64,000 bases of DNA from Adineta vaga. Lineage: Eukaryota > Rotifera. The position numbers and the translations under genes are program-made. The notes beneath the pieces are model-generated. The model was not told the DNA's origin. It saw nothing but the letters and a program-made list of their open reading frames with translations, and searched no databases. Positions 58,495-64,000 of this stretch are shown here, piece after piece (the stretch's first letter is position 1; each line of letters opens with the position of its first letter). The stretch covers positions 11,780,001-11,844,000 of the forward strand of contig CP075492.1 in NCBI GenBank assembly GCA_021613535.1, read 5' to 3'.

Positions 58495-60078
58495 CTAAAC
58501 AATATCGCTTTTTCTATCTAAATCATTTAGAACTAAATTATTCGTTAATGTTAATGGCGCTGTCCTAATCTTATAATCAGCTTCAAAACAAGATGAACTA
58601 TGTCGTTTAACAAGTCCTGTTTGGTGACTACTATCAAATGAATATTGTTTTCCAACAACAGGACCAAGTCGAGCACGAGTTAATGGTGTTGAAAAAGAAT
58701 TATGTGAATATTGTCTAGCGTATGCACAACGATGATATGATGTTTGATAAGATGTTTTTTGCACATGTAATGAATGTAAAGAAGTTTTAACCATGCCACA
58801 ACTACTTGTTGAATCTTGTAAAGGAATAGATCCTTGTTGTTGTTGTTGTTGTTGAGTTTGTGAATGAACGATATGTGATGCACCATTGGAACCACTTAAT
58901 TCACTATGACGTCTTGATTCAATGGATGACCAATGAAAGAATCGCCGTCGAAAGATCAGAAATAAGAAATCATATAAGAATTTTTTTAATTCACGTCGAA
59001 ATAATTCTCCTGTAAATGTATATAAATAAAATCCACAACCATGATCAAGATATAATAAAAATCTCATGATTCCATCGGATAAAATTAAATATTTTTTTTC
59101 ATAAGTTAAATATGGTTCAATAACTGAAAAGACTCGTAATGGAAATGTTAATAATAGAAACAGAAATGTTGATACAAATAGAATATATGCTAATTGTGTA
59201 TCACGTGGTGAACGTGTTTGTCTTATACCTAATTGTCTCATTAATATACGTGACCGACATACAGAATAAACTACACTTGCATTAGCGATTAAAATAATAA
59301 TAAATGGTACAAGAGAATTGATAATAAAATCCATCCAAGAGAAATAAAATGTGAGAAAATAATCATAAGTTTGAACGGGTGGTCGAACTAAATTCGAACT
59401 GCACATAATTATTAACTTTGCTTCTGTTTGATTATTTGTTAATAGATCATTATTTTCTTCTTCCGATCCAAAAAAGATTAAATAATGAATATTGAGAAAG
59501 AATAAAATTGTATAGATAAATATCAATGTACAATATGAATGTTTATGATTGAAAACATTTTGATTCCATACAAATCGTTTTGTTACAGCTGCACGTTCAA
59601 GTGAAATGACACAGAGAATCCATACAGCACAATGTGAAAAATAATTTGTAATAAATTTATATGTTCGACAAAGATAGATTGAACGTTGAAGAAAATAAGA
59701 TTGAAATGAATAACGTATCATTAAACGAATACAATTTAATGTAATTAAAATTAAATCCTAAAGAAACTAAATAAGTATATTTTATTATTGAAATGAAAAA
59801 AAAACAATAATAATAATAATAAAACAAGAGCTATACGGCAAACAAAGAATATTTACCATAAAACTTTCGGCAACAAATAAAATTGAACAACCAAATTTTT
59901 GAAATTTCTTTCGTGTAAATATTAATATTGTTAATAATGAACCAATAAAACCAAATGGAAATAATAACCAAGGATAAATACGATGAAAACGTATGACATA
60001 GGCAATCACAGTATCATTGGACATATTTGATGTTGATATCGTATAGAGATTATAATATTCGAAATGTTCGATATTCAT
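58495..60078 (-). CDS. rhodopsin-like G protein-coupled receptor, neuropeptide type
   Basis: Two exons (60078-59857 and 59757-58495) total 1485 nt, 494 residues. The N-terminus carries an NDT/NMS sequon. Helix 1 is LLFPFGFIGSLLTILIFTRK. Helix 3 ends CVISLERAAVTKRF, with ER in place of DRY. Helix 5 includes WMDFIINSLVPFIIILIANA, and helix 6 YILFVSTFLFLLLTFPLRVF. Helix 7 reads LLYLDHGCGFYLYTFTG, so the usual N/DPxxY is altered. A cytoplasmic tail of about 150 residues contains a poly-Gln run (seven Gln, near 58833-58853) and many Ser. General shape matches FMRFamide/thyrotropin-releasing-type receptors, a class very numerous in rotifers; the ligand cannot be told. The start ATG follows TTCTTCTAAG by one base. 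Confidence 0.82.
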
Positions 60079-60896
60079 TCTTAGAAGAATTTCCTATCTG
60101 ATATTATCTATATCAAAGATTTAGTCTTTATATTTATTATTCATACTCGCCATGTAATAAACAAGGTTAAATGAAGTCAAGATTTCATATATGTTATCTA
60201 TCTATCGACACTCGATGTCTTTTGTTTCTCTCTTTATTGTCGTTGCTGTCAATACTTTAATAGAGAGATATTTGCCTTGCTCATCTATATACTTCAAAGA
60301 TGTGTTTCTTCGGGGCAAATAGGAGAGAAATTTTACTCTATTTAGTTATATCCCTAATGACTTCAAGTCCTTGATTCTATCTTAGGTCGAATGTTTTTAT
60401 ATGAAATAACTGAAATATACTTTCTAGATCGACAAAAAAAAGCACCTTCGTGATAATTATAGAGAAAAAAGAAGTTTTTGACAAGATCGAAACATGTTAT
60501 GCATCTCGTCAAGTTAGAAAAATGCGAATGAAATGGAAAGAAAAATATGAAATAAATGCTGTTTGTCATGAAGAATAACACGATATTAATGCCATCATGT
60601 TCTACTTAATTACTTAGTAATAATAAGTCAACATAAATATATGGATATATACAAGAGAGTATGAACACATCTCTTGTCATTTCCATGTGTATACAAATGT
60701 ATATATAAAAATTCTAAGACTGTTGTCACTGTCAATGGCGTTGTTACTTTTCTTTTTTTTTTGTCTGTGAGGCATAGTTTTTTCTTTGTCTTTTGTGTTA
60801 ATTAATGGTAATTGTACGACTTATTGTATAGTTTTTTTTCTTCTGCTTTTCTTATTTTATATCAATCGATCAATCTATGATGTGACGTTATGTTGT
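60079..60896. other. spacer upstream of receptor, downstream of WD40 gene
   Basis: No gene seen. Pyrimidine-rich blocks and a homopolymer T run near 60752-60760. Short open frames are low complexity. Confidence 0.45.
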
Positions 60897-63800
60897 CTAT
60901 CGGCATGACACATTCATAGAGATTTTTCTTGAAAATAAAACAAGAATGTCTAACATTGATATTCTCAACATGCAACTGTCAAACATGTCGATGATTAGTT
61001 TCCGATTGATGATTTGCGTTAACAATAGTTTCGATTCAAGCTGAGAAGAGAAAATAAATTCATAACTAAGAAAACGGAAACCTACGAGAACTGTATCAGC
61101 AACAATTTGATCGGTTTTGGAACTATGTCGAGAATTCGTTAATATATTTGCATCTTTTGGATAAAGAAGTGGTTTAGGTTTGATTGGTAATATCATATTC
61201 GTTGTGTCCGAAAACACTAAAGAAAAATAGACTAATCAATTATTTTGTTTTTTAATATTTCAATAAATGTACTTTGACTATGACGTTGTGCCAATTTTGA
61301 AGCATCATTTGATGATATGTTAAAGAGACTAAGCATTGCAACGCATGAAGTATTCTGTAGAATTGCTGCATAACGACCTATATATTAATCGATGAAATAA
61401 TGAAAGAGAGTATTATTTAAAATTATTTCTTTTGTACCTCCGTTTGGTGAAATATTGAGTTTAACAAGATTATGATTAAAATGAAATGTAGCTATATATA
61501 TGCCTGTTATAGTCGACCAAACAGACAGAAGACCATCATGAGAAGCTAAAAAAGACATCAACATATGAAGAAATAACTATCTCGAGAAATGTATTGCTTT
61601 TTACCAGTAATCGCAATAGTGCCATCAGTTGTCAATGATACACAGACAATGGCAGTTTTATGTCTTAGAAGTTTATAAACAACAGTACCTAAAAGAATTC
61701 GATAGAGAATTTTTTTCGAATAATAAGCAAATCTTTACCATCTTTGAATAACCAAAGAATGGCTTGTCCCTCTTTGTCACCAGTTAGAACATATTTTCCA
61801 TCTTCACCTATCGCTACTGCAGTAATTGATTGTTCATGTTCGACGAGAACCTGTTGAATTTGAAAAAATTCATTTATAATTATTGCATCTTTTGATTTTA
61901 CCTGTGTCAATTTGCCCGATGATAACTCCCATAATTTACAACTACAATCTTCACCACCTGTAACTAGATATTGTGAATCTGCTCGAAAAGCCATACATGT
62001 AATCTTTCCTTCTGTATGATCAATTGAACGTACAACACGTGCATCATCCAAGGACCAAATTTTCAAACTAAAATTTGTTTTATCAATATCATCGTCATCC
62101 CTACTAAACTCTTACATATTATCGCCATTTCCCGATACAACATATTTTCCATCGGGAGATACAGCAAGCATTTTACATGGTACATTGTACTAAAAGAAGA
62201 AAAGATAATCTCTTCTTGATAATATCAAAGAAATTTAACGTACGGAATCAATTAATTCACCCGTATTCGCCCACCATGTTTTAATATAATTTTGTTCATC
62301 ACCGGAAAGAATCTTGCGATTATCTTCTAAGATACGTAGATGTGATATTGGAGCTGAATGTGCCTGGAAAAAAATTGAATTTATCTTTTATAAAGAGAGA
62401 AATTCGATCTTTATATTACTGTAAATTCAGTAACAATTTCTCCCATTTCATTATCAAAAACTTTGACGGTTGTATCTTTTGAACCCGATAAAGAAAATAG
62501 ATAAGAATGCGAAAGAGCAACTTGTGTAACTGGTGCACGATGATCAACACTCTGTTCAGTTAATTCTCCATCGATTAAATTAAATAATCGAACAATCCCA
62601 TCAGCACTTCCCGCTATAGCTACGTCACCTTCACGTGAAATTGATAGTGCCGTTGTAGGAATTGATGATGGCAAAGATTCATCATTAGGAAAACCATTAA
62701 ATTGTTGTTTTACATTCAACACATGTATAGCATTCTAAAATTAATCGATCGATTGATTGCCTCGATGTCATTGAGAGAGAAAGACAAATGTTAACATACT
62801 TCTGCAGCAGAGAAAAGAAAACAATTATCTGCGGAAACATAAAGATCAGTCACAGCTGATTCATGATGTGTCAATGTTCGAAGAAGAAGACGAGAACGAA
62901 AATTATAAGCATAAACATGTGAATTGCTACAACCCACATAACAACATACGGAATCTTGGGATAATGCAAGACTGGTTACCTTAGAAAGAAACAAGATATG
63001 AATTCGATAAGAAAATAAAAAGTAAAATCTTCGTTTGCTTCTATTTACTTCAGCAGAATGTCCTTCAAGTCGATGAATATCACTTCCTGTTACTAACGAT
63101 TTCACTTGTACAGATGTATCGTCACAGGCAGCAATAATAAATGTATCATCAGTTGATATGATCATATGTCGGATAGGTGATCCAACTGTATCAATAATAT
63201 CAAGTAGTTGCATACCACGAAAAGTCCATCGTTTTATAGTTTGATCTCGTGATGCTAGAAATAATTCGAAGATATTCTCTTTCCATTTGTCTTTCGTTAA
63301 TAGAATACAAACCTGAAACTAGAATTCCATCATCTTGAGTAATTGCAACTGCTGTAACAGCATCAGTATGTTGTTCAACCGAATGTTCGACTTCTCCAGT
63401 TTCAAGACGAAGTACAACAATTAAACGATCTCGTGAACCAGTTATAATATGTTCATTATTGTGTGAAACAGTCATGCAGAGAATTTCATCTTGATGTATA
63501 CTAAATGAAATAAACAATTCATTTTTTTTTTCGATTGAAAATTCTCTATCAAATTTTACTTGTAAGTATTTTCTAAATCACCCGAATTTAGATTAAATAA
63601 TTTAATCGTTCGATCGGTTGATGCTGAGACTAAATATTTATTATTATAAGTTAATCGTATCGATGTTATCGATGCTGCATGACCTACAAAACAACGTTTA
63701 CAACGCCATAGAAAATCATTTAAAAATATCTACTAGTAAATTTCTTCACTAATTTTTTCGATGGAATATGATACATTGCTATGTCATGTTGTCGTGTTGC

Positions 63801-64000
63801 ACAAAAAACATGTTGATTAAACGTTGTTGGTATTATTTTGAATACACCATCAGGACATGGTAGAATGGTTATCGTCATTGGTGGAATTGTTGAAATCCAT
63901 GATGAAAGTGGTACAAAGACCGGCGAACCACACGATTCACACCATTCATGTGCTTGAACGTAAAGAGATTCAATATGTTCATTATAACGACCTATTAATA
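60897..64000 (-). CDS. WD40-repeat protein, C-terminal part (NWD1/2-like), truncated by window edge
   Basis: At least fifteen exons, all small with short introns, the first visible one starting at 63991. The visible part begins with SLYVQAHEWCESCGSPVFVP and FCATRQHDIAMYHIPSKKLV, then about a dozen WD repeats. Examples are LVSASTDRTIKLFNLNSGDL, IITGSRDRLIVVLRLETGEV, AIAGSADGIVRLFNLIDGEL, YVVSGNGDNILKIWSLDDAR, LVTGGEDCSCKLWELSSGKL and ITASHDGLLSVWSTITG. After the propellers comes a non-WD tail (ILPIKPKPLLYPKDANILTN, SSKTDQIVADTVL). That order suits the C-terminus of NACHT-WD proteins (NWD1/NWD2), but the NACHT domain would lie beyond the window, so this is inference. Near the end a 45-base segment (61085-61041) has perfect GT/AG ends yet stays in frame if retained. 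Confidence 0.75.

Noticed and set aside
1-64000. tRNA, rRNA, CRISPR, riboswitch, prophage or retroelement content
   Set aside because: I looked for tRNA B-box-like GTTCGA contexts, rRNA-like GC-rich conserved blocks, and reverse transcriptase or transposase motifs, and found none I could support. A scan with dedicated models could still find small RNAs.

Overview
This is a eukaryotic, AT-rich nuclear segment packed with animal genes. Almost every gene is interrupted by very short GT-AG introns, mostly 45 to 80 bases, and gene-to-gene gaps are often only 30 to 300 bases. The gene set is metazoan and ciliated: kindlin, ANAPC5, CELF, an NTF2 homologue, KIN17, TBC1D15, FBXO28, FKBP6, centrin-3, IFT43, rhodopsin-like receptors and a very large LDLa/EGF seven-helix receptor. 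Compact introns, the receptor type and repeated 3' splice acceptors right at start codons (expected if mRNAs receive a spliced leader) fit a bdelloid-type rotifer best. That assignment is inference; no marker locus such as rRNA is present.

Layout. 1-8.5 kb: a secreted cysteine-rich protein built from near-identical duplicated exons (-), KIN17 (+), MTHFS (+) and an unknown type I membrane protein (-). 8.5-17 kb: a family 2 glycosyltransferase (+), FKBP6-like (-) and CELF (+). 17-26 kb: a small membrane protein (-), TBC1D15/17 (+), CFDP1 (+), a second membrane protein (+) and a Rab11-like GTPase (-). 26.7-32 kb: a 1576-residue intronless LDLa/EGF/7TM receptor (+) and a beta-thymosin-like repeat protein (-). 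33.5-38.4 kb: a tandem pair of B-box proteins (+), only the second with a RING. 38.6-40.6 kb: IFT43 and centrin-3 (-). 41.5-44.9 kb: ANAPC5 (+). 45-49.6 kb: a degenerate seryl-tRNA synthetase-like protein, FBXO28 and SLC25A42 (all -). 49.9-52.7 kb: two intronless SLC35G-like transporters (+). 53.2-56.7 kb: kindlin (-), with an apparent one-base frameshift near its end. 57-60 kb: NTF2 (+), a small CaaX-box ORF (-) and a rhodopsin-like receptor (-). 60.9-64 kb: the C-terminal half of a WD40 protein that runs off the right edge (-).

Most genes are unrelated housekeeping units. Local themes are tandem duplication (cysteine-rich exons, thymosin-like repeats, B-box pair, SLC35G pair), cilium/centriole genes side by side (IFT43, CETN3), and two cell-cycle/ubiquitin genes (ANAPC5, FBXO28) within 4 kb. 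Exon models were built by hand from frame, phase and splice signals. Where summed exon lengths are divisible by three this is used as support. No tRNA, rRNA, CRISPR array or intact transposon was found.
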